Assembly: GCA_019931185.1 (NCBI GenBank)
Contig: JAINDK010000030.1
Coordinates: 48,097-112,096 of the forward strand
Length of the DNA: 64,000 nucleotides
Origin: Bryobacter sp. CoA8 C33
Lineage (GTDB): Bacteria; Acidobacteriota; Terriglobia; Bryobacterales; Bryobacteraceae
Direction: 5' to 3'
Shown here: piece after piece, positions 25,175-32,980 of the stretch
How positions within the stretch are numbered: the stretch's first letter is position 1
Layout of the letters: every line of letters starts with the position of its first letter
Translations under genes and position numbers: made by a program
The notes under the pieces: generated by a model
What the model was told of the DNA's origin: nothing
The model's database searches: none
The model's input: the letters and a program-made list of their open reading frames with translations, nothing else

Positions 25175-26041
25175 ATGAGCCGAGTTCATGATGCCTTGAG
25201 ACGTTCCGGAGCGGTACAGCCGGATTTCCAGAACCAGGTCCGTCCTCAGTCACCCGTACCTCCCATTGGCGGCTCCCGCCCCGGTGCCAGTACGGCTCCC
25301 ACCAGTGAATTCGAAGGACTGCTGGAACGGATCGAGGAAATTCCGTTCAACCCCTCTCCCGACGCCCACCTGATCGACGCCTCCCGCCCACACGAGGCCC
25401 CTAGCGAGGAGTTCCGAACTTTCCGCACCCGTCTGAATCATTTGCAGAGCTTGCAGCCCATTCACACCATCGTTATGACCAGCCCTTCACCGGCTGAGGG
25501 TAAATCGATGGCCGCGGTGAACCTGGCGCTGGCGGAATCGCACCTGGAGGGCAACCACACGGTTCTTTGCGATTTTGACTTCCGCCGTCCGCTAGTGCAC
25601 AACCTCTTTCAAATCGATCGTAGCCCGGGTCTAACAGACTACCTGCTTGGCAAGGCGACACTCGATCAAATCGTGCGCAAGGTAGCTGGCACGAACCTTA
25701 GCATCATTCCCGCCGGCGAGGCAGTCATTAACCCTCTGGAACTGTTGAACCTCGACAAGGTTCGCTACCTGCTGAAAAACCTGCACAAGACCTTTAACTG
25801 GGTGATCCTGGACACGCCCCCCCTCTTATTCGCCGCCGATGCGAACCTGCTTTCCACCATGGCTGACGGAACGATCCTGGTTGTCCGTCTGGGAGTTACG
25901 ACAGTGGACTCGATCACCCGTGCAATACAGTCTCTTTGCGAAAACAACGTTTTGGGCACGGTCGTGAATGGAGCTCGCCGCGGCGAACTTTACTCCAAAT
26001 ACACCTACTACCACACCTACTATTATTCGAAGCCCGACTAG
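25175..26041 (+). CDS. CpsD/CapB-family tyrosine-protein kinase (BY-kinase)
   Basis: A 288-residue P-loop kinase. The modified Walker A (SPSPAEGKSMAAVNLA), Walker A' (VLCDFDFRRPLVHNLF) and Walker B (WVILDTPPLLF) motifs are in order. The C-terminus is a tyrosine cluster with eight Tyr in the last 18 residues (ELYSKYTYYHTYYYSKPD), the usual autophosphorylation tail. With the chain-length protein upstream it forms a split Wzc-type regulator in which phosphorylation controls polymer length and export. The N-terminal 80 residues are Pro/Gly/Ser-rich, probably a flexible linker. Its TAG is shared through a CTAG with the convergent ketosynthase. No glycosyltransferases follow. Confidence 0.92.
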   Translation: MSRVHDALRRSGAVQPDFQNQVRPQSPVPPIGGSRPGASTAPTSEFEGLLERIEEIPFNPSPDAHLIDASRPHEAPSEEFRTFRTRLNHLQSLQPIHTIVMTSPSPAEGKSMAAVNLALAESHLEGNHTVLCDFDFRRPLVHNLFQIDRSPGLTDYLLGKATLDQIVRKVAGTNLSIIPAGEAVINPLELLNLDKVRYLLKNLHKTFNWVILDTPPLLFAADANLLSTMADGTILVVRLGVTTVDSITRAIQSLCENNVLGTVVNGARRGELYSKYTYYHTYYYSKPD

Positions 26042-27288
26042 AGGCTGCCCACTACGAGAGCAGCATTCTTGCTACCGAAGGCGATGGTGTTCACCATCGC
26101 CTTCTTGATTTCGAGCTTCCGTCCTACCTGAGCGACATAGTCTAGGTCGCACTCATCGGCGGCTTCCTCCAGATTGATCGTCGGCGGCGCATAACCATCG
26201 CGAATCGCCAACAGAGTCGTCGCCAGACTCGCCGCTCCACATGCTCCCTGTGGATGACCGATTACACTTTTGACACTGGATCCAGGCATGCGGTAGGCAT
26301 GCTCTCCGAATGCCAGCTTGACAGCTGTCGTCTCCACGCGGTCGTTCAACTGAGTTGCCGTCCCATGGTAGTGCAGGTAATCGAAATCCGCTGGCGCGGC
26401 CCCCGCTTCCTCCATCGCCAATTGCATGGCGCGAGCCGGCTCAATGCCGACTTCCTCGAGCCGGACTCGATGGAAAGCTTCGCAAGTCGCCCCGTAACCC
26501 TGAATTTCCCCATAGATTGGCGCCCCACGCCGTCGCGCGCCTTCCTCCGTTTCCATCACGAAGAACCATGCCCCCTCCGCCAGAACAAAGCCATCCCGAT
26601 GCTTGCTGAACGGCTTTGAGGCGGATCCCGGGCTCTCGTTTGAGCCGGTGCTCATGATCCGCAGCAGTTGGAAACCCCGCAAAGTGAGAGGCGCGATCGG
26701 CGCATCCACACCGCCGCAGATTACCATTTCCGCTTCCCCGTGCTTCACTGCCCGGTAAGCGTAACCAATCGCATCCGTCGAACTCGTGCAGCCATTGCTG
26801 AACATGTGGCTGAGCCCACGGAAGCCATACTGCATCGAAATCTCGCTCGCCAGCGTTCCCAGTGTGCTCGAGGGAATTACATACACACTACATTTTTTTT
26901 GCTGGCCGCTGTAATAAAGCGAATACTGACGTTCCGTGAACTCCTGATTGCCACCCCCGCTGCCAACGTACACGCTGACCCCGCGCAACTGGTCAATCGA
27001 CATTCTCTTCCAATCGACTCTTGCCTCTTCGAGCGCTTCCCCCACCGCGGCCAGCGCAAAAGGCGTCGCCAGCCCGGTGCCCTCCAGGTCGCGAATATTC
27101 ATATAATTCAAGGGATTGAAGCCAATCACCTCGCCTGCAATTTGAACCGGCTGACCACTGCAGTCAAAGCGGCTGATCTTGCGCACGCCGCTGCACCCTT
27201 CCCGCGTCGCCTGCCAAAACGCCTCCCGCCCCAAGCCATTGGGGCTGATCGCTCCGATACCCGTAATGCAAACCTTTGGTGTACTCAT
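26038..27288 (-). CDS. Beta-ketoacyl-ACP synthase (FabF-type ketosynthase)
   Basis: A 416-residue ketosynthase from the ATG at 27288 (MSTPKVCITGIGAISPNGLG). It condenses acyl and malonyl units. The catalytic set is complete: Cys167 (FSNGCTSSTDAIG), His308 (LHYHGTATQLND) and His345 (SVIGHPQGACGA), matching C163/H303/H340 of E. coli FabF. The active-site stretch NGCTSST is unlike the usual ACASS/ACATS of housekeeping FabF, so this is more likely a dedicated ketosynthase of a secondary-lipid or polyene pathway. No acyl carrier protein, reductase or chain-length factor lies beside it. It is convergent with the tyrosine kinase (shared CTAG stop) and divergent from the membrane protein at 27327. 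Confidence 0.87.
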   Translation of the reverse strand: MSTPKVCITGIGAISPNGLGREAFWQATREGCSGVRKISRFDCSGQPVQIAGEVIGFNPLNYMNIRDLEGTGLATPFALAAVGEALEEARVDWKRMSIDQLRGVSVYVGSGGGNQEFTERQYSLYYSGQQKKCSVYVIPSSTLGTLASEISMQYGFRGLSHMFSNGCTSSTDAIGYAYRAVKHGEAEMVICGGVDAPIAPLTLRGFQLLRIMSTGSNESPGSASKPFSKHRDGFVLAEGAWFFVMETEEGARRRGAPIYGEIQGYGATCEAFHRVRLEEVGIEPARAMQLAMEEAGAAPADFDYLHYHGTATQLNDRVETTAVKLAFGEHAYRMPGSSVKSVIGHPQGACGAASLATTLLAIRDGYAPPTINLEEAADECDLDYVAQVGRKLEIKKAMVNTIAFGSKNAALVVGSL

Positions 27289-27326
27289 GTTCCAGTGAAT
27301 CTCCAATGCTACCATTGGGTTGCGGC

Positions 27327-27833
27327 ATGGAAGAATCTCGAGGCTCTGTCCTCGCCCCAGCCTCCCCCCGAATTGAGCGCACCCTCGCGGCTTTGCAAGC
27401 CGCTACACTTTCGTTCTTGCTCACTACTTTCTGGTTCGGCATCTCCACCAGCGCCAACTCTCATTCATTCTGGACCCTGCCCAATCTGATGTCCGGCGTT
27501 TTCTACGGCCCCGCGAGCCTCCGCCCCGATTTCGGCTTTCATACACTTTCCGGACTCGCGCTCCACGTCCTTCTCTCCTGTCTATTCGCCGTGCTGTATG
27601 CCTTGGCCGTCCCGGCCACACTCCCGCCGCTGTCAGGCCTCCTCATCGGCATACTTTCCGCCAGTTGGTGGTTCTACGTGCTCGACGCTTTCTTCTGGCG
27701 TCCCCTCTTCCCCGCCATGTCCGTTTATTCGCGCCGCCCCTCCATCTTCTTCTCCTTCGTTCTCATGGGCATTTGCATTGGTTTATACTCAGTATTTGTG
27801 CGTTCTCCAAAAGAGACCAAACTTTCCGCCTAA
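27327..27833 (+). CDS. Hypothetical multi-pass membrane protein, 168 aa
   Basis: From the ATG at 27327 (MEESRGSVLAP), with in-frame ATGs at 27276 and 27306 as alternatives. About four hydrophobic segments can be seen: AATLSFLLTTFWFGIST, LALHVLLSCLFAVLYALAV, LLIGILSASWWFYVLDAFFW and IFFSFVLMGICIGLYSVF. There is no recognisable family motif. The compact size and even spacing of helices suggest a small structural membrane protein or transporter accessory. It lies between an orphan ketosynthase (divergent) and bamA (same strand, 115 bp downstream). Confidence 0.6.
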   Translation: MEESRGSVLAPASPRIERTLAALQAATLSFLLTTFWFGISTSANSHSFWTLPNLMSGVFYGPASLRPDFGFHTLSGLALHVLLSCLFAVLYALAVPATLPPLSGLLIGILSASWWFYVLDAFFWRPLFPAMSVYSRRPSIFFSFVLMGICIGLYSVFVRSPKETKLSA

Positions 27834-27948
27834 GACGTTTCCAAGTCGGCTGCGGAAAATTCCTCGGATCCATGGAAGCTCGTTTGAAACTCAGTCAAAA
27901 CAGGCTACGTCTCCTTGAGGACACAGAGTGGAAAGGAACCAGCTTTAA

Positions 27949-30927
27949 ATGATGTCTTGCAGGCGGCACAGCCTGGACGCTCTCTTTCTGCGTCTTTTCT
28001 TGCTGACTTTGGCCATTCTGGCTTCGGCCCCGGATTCTGTAGCTCAGCCACCCTCTCCCCCACCGGCTAAACCCAAGCCGGCTAACCCTTTTGAAAATGT
28101 TCCTTCCTCAGCTCCGGCTGAAGCGCCCAAACAACAGCCCCCGCCCGCGCCGGGAGCTCCCAAACTCGAATCCGTAACTCCCGCCAAGCCAGCCGCACCG
28201 GCCCCGGAAGCCCGTCCCGCCGACACCCCTGTCGAAGACGTGATCGAGGCCATTGAATTCCGCGGTTCCCGCCGCGTTCCTCAGGACACGCTCCGTGCCC
28301 TGATCATCAGCAAGAAGGGCGACAAGTACAGTGACGACTCTCTCAACCGGGATTTCATGGCTTTATGGAATACATCCCGTTTCGACGACATCCGCCTCGA
28401 GCGCGAAGCGGGCCGCACGGGATGGATCATCCGCTTTGTCGTCACCGAGAGGCGCGTCGTCCGTTCCATCAAGTACGACGGTATGAAGTCGGTTACCGTC
28501 TCGGAAATTCTGGATCGATTCAAGGAACGCAAAGTCGGCCTCCAGGTCGAACAACAATACGATCCCAATAAGGTTCAGCGCGCCGCCAACGTCCTCAAGG
28601 AATACTTGGCCGAACGTGGCCGTCAATTCGCCAATGTCACCCCCGAGATTCGTCAAATCCCCCCTTCCTCCCTCGAGGTCAACTTCCGCGTGGCTGAGGG
28701 CCCCAAAGTCAAGGTAGGCCGCATTGACATCGATGGCAATAAAGTCTTTAAGGACGCCGTCGTCCGGCGGGCAATGAAAAATCTCAAGCCGGTCGGCATC
28801 CCCCGTTCGATCCTCTTTGAAAGCCTCTTCGCGAAAACTTTCGACTCCTCCAAGCTCGAGGAAGATATGAGCCGGGTCCAGAACTATTATCAGGAACGGG
28901 GCTATTTCACAGCCCGCGCCAGCGCTGACGAGCCCGTGATTCGCGATGTGGGAGGCAAGGGCTTACGCATTCCTCTCTTCTACCCAAATAAGCCCGGCAA
29001 GCGCGCTGATTTTCGCGTCACCATGGACGAGGGACCCAAGTACCGCTTGCAGAAACTCAATCTGGTCGGCGTCAAGTTCTTCCGTGCCCCGGAGGAAATC
29101 TTCTCGAGCGTGCTCGGTATGCGCGAGGGCGATGTCTTCTCCACCGCCAAACTCCGCAAGGGCCTCGAGGAAATGCGCAAAGTCTATGGTATGTATGGCT
29201 TTCTCGACTTTGTGCCGGAGCCCTCCTTCGAGCCTGACCAGAAGACAGGCAAGATCGATTTGACCCTTAATGTCGACGAAGGCAAACAATTCTTCGTGCG
29301 GCGCATCGACTTTGCCGGCAACAATACAACTCGCGACAAGGTCATCCGCCGCGAAATCCTCCTCGACGAAGGCGATTTGTTCAACTCACGCCTTTGGGAG
29401 GTGAGTTTGCTCCGCCTCAACCAGTTAGGCTACTTCGAGGTCCTCAAGGAAAACGAGGCAGCCAACATCACCCGCGACACCAAGAACAACACCGTCGACA
29501 TCACCCTGAAGGTGAAGGAACGAGGCCGCAACTCGGTTCAGATGTCGGGCGGCGTTTCCGGTATCGCCGGAAGCTTTGTCAGCTTTGGCTATTCCACCAA
29601 CAACTTCCTTGGCCTCGGGGAAACGCTCTCGCTCGACTCCCAGTTGGGTGATCGTATGCGGTCGGTGACATTCGGATTCACCGAACCCTATTTTCTTGAC
29701 AAGCCGATCCAAGCGGGCTTCACTGTCTTCTACCAGCGCTTCAATTTTGATCAGGGTCGCGAAGTCTCTCTCTTCTCGGGCCGCAACCTGACCGCTCAGT
29801 TCAACTCCATCGGCCGCGACAACCTGCTCAATTATTCCTCCAACGGATATGGCTTCACGGCTTTCGCCTCCACCATGCTGCGCCGCAGCTTTGCCCGCGT
29901 CGGCGTGACTTACAGCTATTCCAATTCCCGCTTCCGGCCGGAATCCCTCGCCGCCCGGACCTATTTCGAAGCTGTCAACTTCCAAAACATCGACGGTCCC
30001 AACCAGCTTTCTGGTATCCGCCAATCCTCAATCATTCCCAACTTCTCCTACAACACGGTCGACCACCCGATCACGCCTACCCGTGGCAAGTCCATTTATT
30101 TGTCCTCGACTTTTTCCGGATCGTTCCTTGGCGGCAACACGAACTTCATTGAACCGACAATTGACGTCAAGTATTTCCGCTCTGGCTTGCGCAAGGGCCA
30201 TGTTATCGGCATGCACGGCCTAGGCCGCTTCATCACCGGCTATGGCGGCAAGTCCGCGCCTCCCTTCAACCGCTTCTACATGGGCGGTGAAAACGACATC
30301 CGTGGCTTCGATATTTGGGGGATCAGCCCCCTTGCGTACATTCCTTCACAGGCTACAGTACCCGTGCTCAACGAGGACGGCAGCGCCCGCATTCAACGCT
30401 CGATCGGTGCGGACGGAAAACTCATTCTGACCAATGTCACTCAAAACATCCCGGTCTACCAGATCATTTACCCCGGCGGCGACACTCAAGGTGTCGGCAA
30501 CTTCGAGTACCGCATCCCCATCTTTGGCCCCGTTGTGCTGGCTGCCTTCGCCGATATCGGCGTCAATCGTATCAGCATGGCGCGGGGCCTCAACCTGAAT
30601 CCCGGGCGTATCGCCGAGTTGAACGGCTCCTTCCCTCAGGCTGGCTTTGAGAACAAGGCATTTCTGATCAACTTCACCCAGAAACCACGCATGTCGACGG
30701 GTCTCGAAGTGCAGATCATGATGCCCGTGGTCAACGCACCGTTCCGCTTCTACTGGGCCTATAACCCGATGCGCGTCGATGACGTCATCCAGCCGCCGAT
30801 TGCCGCCGACCGCTCCTATTTTCCCAACCAGACGACGTTCATCAACTCGATTGCGCAGTTTGGTCAACCCAGTCCTTACCGTGAGCGGCCGCGCATCTTC
30901 CGCTTCACCATCAGCCGCACATTCTGA
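27949..30927 (+). CDS. bamA: Outer membrane protein assembly factor BamA
   Basis: A 992-residue Omp85 protein, larger than E. coli BamA (810). A signal peptide precedes a Pro/Ala/Lys-rich linker (about residues 28-95) that is unusual for BamA. Five POTRA domains follow (about residues 95-500), with segments such as IEFRGSRRVPQDTLR and VGRIDIDGNKVFKD. A 16-strand barrel starts near GRNSVQMSGGVSG, includes FYMGGENDIRGFDIWGISP (the conserved L6 RGF loop), and ends in RIFRFTISRTF with a terminal Phe. It inserts beta-barrel proteins into the outer membrane. The skp/ompH gene follows 41 bp downstream, the classical arrangement. Confidence 0.95.
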   Translation: MMSCRRHSLDALFLRLFLLTLAILASAPDSVAQPPSPPPAKPKPANPFENVPSSAPAEAPKQQPPPAPGAPKLESVTPAKPAAPAPEARPADTPVEDVIEAIEFRGSRRVPQDTLRALIISKKGDKYSDDSLNRDFMALWNTSRFDDIRLEREAGRTGWIIRFVVTERRVVRSIKYDGMKSVTVSEILDRFKERKVGLQVEQQYDPNKVQRAANVLKEYLAERGRQFANVTPEIRQIPPSSLEVNFRVAEGPKVKVGRIDIDGNKVFKDAVVRRAMKNLKPVGIPRSILFESLFAKTFDSSKLEEDMSRVQNYYQERGYFTARASADEPVIRDVGGKGLRIPLFYPNKPGKRADFRVTMDEGPKYRLQKLNLVGVKFFRAPEEIFSSVLGMREGDVFSTAKLRKGLEEMRKVYGMYGFLDFVPEPSFEPDQKTGKIDLTLNVDEGKQFFVRRIDFAGNNTTRDKVIRREILLDEGDLFNSRLWEVSLLRLNQLGYFEVLKENEAANITRDTKNNTVDITLKVKERGRNSVQMSGGVSGIAGSFVSFGYSTNNFLGLGETLSLDSQLGDRMRSVTFGFTEPYFLDKPIQAGFTVFYQRFNFDQGREVSLFSGRNLTAQFNSIGRDNLLNYSSNGYGFTAFASTMLRRSFARVGVTYSYSNSRFRPESLAARTYFEAVNFQNIDGPNQLSGIRQSSIIPNFSYNTVDHPITPTRGKSIYLSSTFSGSFLGGNTNFIEPTIDVKYFRSGLRKGHVIGMHGLGRFITGYGGKSAPPFNRFYMGGENDIRGFDIWGISPLAYIPSQATVPVLNEDGSARIQRSIGADGKLILTNVTQNIPVYQIIYPGGDTQGVGNFEYRIPIFGPVVLAAFADIGVNRISMARGLNLNPGRIAELNGSFPQAGFENKAFLINFTQKPRMSTGLEVQIMMPVVNAPFRFYWAYNPMRVDDVIQPPIAADRSYFPNQTTFINSIAQFGQPSPYRERPRIFRFTISRTF

Positions 30928-30968
30928 TCGCCGGCGATGATACGATTTTGAAAGAGTATCCCAAAAAA

Positions 30969-31577
30969 ATGAGAATTTCCGTGAAGAATATCCTGGCTGG
31001 CGCCATTCTCGTTGGCCTTGCCGTTTCACCTGCCTTGGCCCAAAACAAGGTCGGCACCATCAATATCCAGCAAGCCATCGTTTCCACCAAGGACGGCCAA
31101 AAGGCAGCCGCCGAATTGCAGACCCGCTTTGAGCCTCGCCGCAAGGAAATCGAAAGGGGCACTGCGGCGGTCCAGGCGCTCCAAGATCAGTATAAGAAGC
31201 TGGGCACGGTCGGCAGCGATGACGCCAAGCGCAAGCTCCAGAGCGAAATCGAAATCAAGTCCAAGAGCCTGCAGCGGGACAGTGAAGATGCCCAAGCCGA
31301 ATTCGACCAGGAGCAGCAAAAAGTGCTCAACGAACTCGGTGGACGCATCATGCAGGTCATCAACAAGTACGCCACCGACAATAGCTTCTCCATGATCCTC
31401 GACATCAGTTCACCGCAGACTCCCGTCATCTGGGCTTCCAATACGCTGGACATCACCAACGAAATCATCAAGATGTACGACGCCAACGCCCCCTCAACCA
31501 TGGCCCCACCCACCAAGACGGCAGCACCCCCCGCCGCGGCGCCGGCCCCTAAAACAGCACCGCCAGCCAAGAAGTAG
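30969..31577 (+). CDS. OmpH/Skp-family periplasmic chaperone
   Basis: A 202-residue exported protein. A signal peptide (ISVKNILAGAILVGLAVSPALAQ) is followed by the OmpH pattern NKVGTINIQQAIVSTKDGQKAAAEL and a long charged coiled coil (residues 45-130). The C-terminus is a Pro/Ala/Lys/Thr low-complexity tail. Skp-like trimers hold unfolded outer-membrane proteins on the way to BamA. The ATG at 30969 is preferred over the TTG at 30948, because it puts the basic N-region directly before the hydrophobic core. A perfect terminator hairpin follows 42 bp after the stop. Confidence 0.92.
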   Translation: MRISVKNILAGAILVGLAVSPALAQNKVGTINIQQAIVSTKDGQKAAAELQTRFEPRRKEIERGTAAVQALQDQYKKLGTVGSDDAKRKLQSEIEIKSKSLQRDSEDAQAEFDQEQQKVLNELGGRIMQVINKYATDNSFSMILDISSPQTPVIWASNTLDITNEIIKMYDANAPSTMAPPTKTAAPPAAAPAPKTAPPAKK

Positions 31578-31587
31578 CCCTGCCGGG

Positions 31588-32550
31588 TTAGAATCCCGAG
31601 GTTCGAATCCAATAGCTCTCGCGCCAGCGTCCCGCTGGCGCGATTGTTTTATGACTACCCGGAGTATTGAACGCGTTCGTCGGCGCCGTCATCGGCTCAA
31701 AGCAAATGAAGCCCTGCCCGGCCGGCGCGTACACCACGCCAATCCGGTAATCCTTGCCGTAAACGACATCGATCATCTGCGACTTCCCCTTCACCCGGAA
31801 TGTCGCCCCCTCGGGTAGATTGCCAAAAACCGTATCCAGCACAACCCCCTTCAGCCTCGTCCCGGGTGCGTACGGATTCGGCGTACGTTCCCCGGTGGGG
31901 ATCAATTGCGGCGATAGCACCAGTACATCCCGCGCTGGAATTGTCACTTCCCATTCATCGCGCGGAGCATCGCTGATTTGAAAGTAGGGATGATACCCGA
32001 TTGCGAGCGGCATGGGCTCACTGGCCAGGTTTTCCACTTCGGTCAGCACCTCCAGTGTTCCCGGCGTCAGCCGGTAGGTAATCGCCAGCCGGTGTGGAAA
32101 GGGAAATTGCGCGAGCAAATCCGGATGGCGGCTGCAATCCAGTTCCATGCGCACGAGTGCATCGGTCGCGCTTGCTGTCACCTCTTTCACCTGCCAGGCG
32201 CGGCTGTATGTGACCAGACCATGAATCGGATTCTTGTTCGCATCCAGCCGCAGATTCCCGAGTTCAGGATTCAGCCGGTATGTTTTGCCATTCGCTTTGT
32301 AGCTCAAGCCATCAATGCGGTTGGCCCAAGGGGACAACAAGGGATTACCCATCAGCCGCGGCCGGCTCATCAAATCGCCGAGCCCAACGCCCGCCGGGCC
32401 CCAAAATACTTGCTTGCCGCGAACCCGGAAGTCGAAGCTATTCGCCCCATATCCGGGTGCAACCCCCACCTCGCTCATGCTCTCAGATTCACTGAGCCGG
32501 ATAACCGGATATCCGTCTACCGTAGCTTCCACCGCGCGGAATTGTGCCAT
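31588..32550 (-). CDS. Aldose 1-epimerase (galactose mutarotase-like)
   Basis: A 320-residue enzyme interconverting alpha and beta anomers of free hexoses. The family residues are visible: NRIDG (substrate-binding Arg region), the first histidine in NPIHGLV and the catalytic histidine in IGYHPYFQI, and the C-terminal glutamate in ICFEPMTAPTNAFN. There is no signal peptide. It is the last gene of a minus-strand operon after the GMC oxidoreductase and the Cys-rich protein, 9 bp from the latter, which suggests sugar oxidation. A terminator for the convergent skp gene lies within its final codons (31620-31642). Confidence 0.9.
   Translation of the reverse strand: MAQFRAVEATVDGYPVIRLSESESMSEVGVAPGYGANSFDFRVRGKQVFWGPAGVGLGDLMSRPRLMGNPLLSPWANRIDGLSYKANGKTYRLNPELGNLRLDANKNPIHGLVTYSRAWQVKEVTASATDALVRMELDCSRHPDLLAQFPFPHRLAITYRLTPGTLEVLTEVENLASEPMPLAIGYHPYFQISDAPRDEWEVTIPARDVLVLSPQLIPTGERTPNPYAPGTRLKGVVLDTVFGNLPEGATFRVKGKSQMIDVVYGKDYRIGVVYAPAGQGFICFEPMTAPTNAFNTPGSHKTIAPAGRWRESYWIRTSGF
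31620..31650 (+). terminator. Rho-independent terminator of bamA-skp, inside the epimerase coding end
   Basis: A perfect 10-bp stem (CGCGCCAGCG at 31620-31629 with CGCTGGCGCG at 31633-31642) and a 3-nt loop is followed by ATTGTTTT on the plus strand. It lies 42 bp after the skp stop. It is also within the coding sequence of the convergent epimerase, so the same bases encode protein on the minus strand. Confidence 0.85.
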
Positions 32551-32559
32551 GTGCCTATC

Positions 32560-32961
32560 TTAAGGCTTACGGTCGGGTGTGTTGGGGTCTTTTGGGTCGA
32601 ACTTGGTTTCCTCCTGGCAACACCAACATTTGCCGGGAGAATAGGTGCGGATGTAGCAAATTTCGCACCAATAACTCACACCCAGCCTTTCCCCTTTCAC
32701 ATAAATCCAAAGTGGCTTCGTATGTATCCCATCGATGCGCAGGTGGCCTTGGCCGGAATCCTCCCCTACCACTTCAAAGTCACTGCCCCAAAGCCGTTCG
32801 TCGTCAAGCACCTTGAGTACGGCCTCTTCCCCGTCCAGCGTTACGACCTGCCCGGCGACTACCAGCTTGCGCCCCTCAATCAACTTGCCACGCACGCTCT
32901 TTTGCCCCGCGCCCCAAACCAGCGCGGGCAGAAGAAGTAAATGGCGGCGTCTCACCCTCAT
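32560..32961 (-). CDS. Secreted cysteine-rich hypothetical protein
   Basis: From the ATG at 32961 (MRVRRRHLLLLPALVWGAGQ), 133 residues with a clear signal peptide. The middle is a beta-rich domain (RGKLIEGRKLVVAGQVVTLDGE). The C-terminus holds four cysteines: a CxxC (CEIC), then CWCC after PGK, a layout that could bind zinc or form disulfides. I cannot name the family. It lies 19 bp after the GMC oxidoreductase stop and 9 bp before the epimerase, so it is in the same transcript. Periplasmic location together with the oxidoreductase suggests an accessory role, by inference only. Confidence 0.7.
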   Translation of the reverse strand: MRVRRRHLLLLPALVWGAGQKSVRGKLIEGRKLVVAGQVVTLDGEEAVLKVLDDERLWGSDFEVVGEDSGQGHLRIDGIHTKPLWIYVKGERLGVSYWCEICYIRTYSPGKCWCCQEETKFDPKDPNTPDRKP

Positions 32962-32980
32962 GGCTCTTGCGATGTCTTGC

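Noticed and set aside
31585..31620. tRNA-like T-loop sequence GGTTCGAATCC near 31601-31611
   Set aside because: It is part of the epimerase C-terminal codons on the minus strand; no acceptor stem, anticodon arm or proper T stem can be formed around it.
31978..32940. 320-codon plus-strand frame over the epimerase and Cys-rich protein genes
   Set aside because: It spans two well-supported minus-strand genes, and its sequence has no family pattern.
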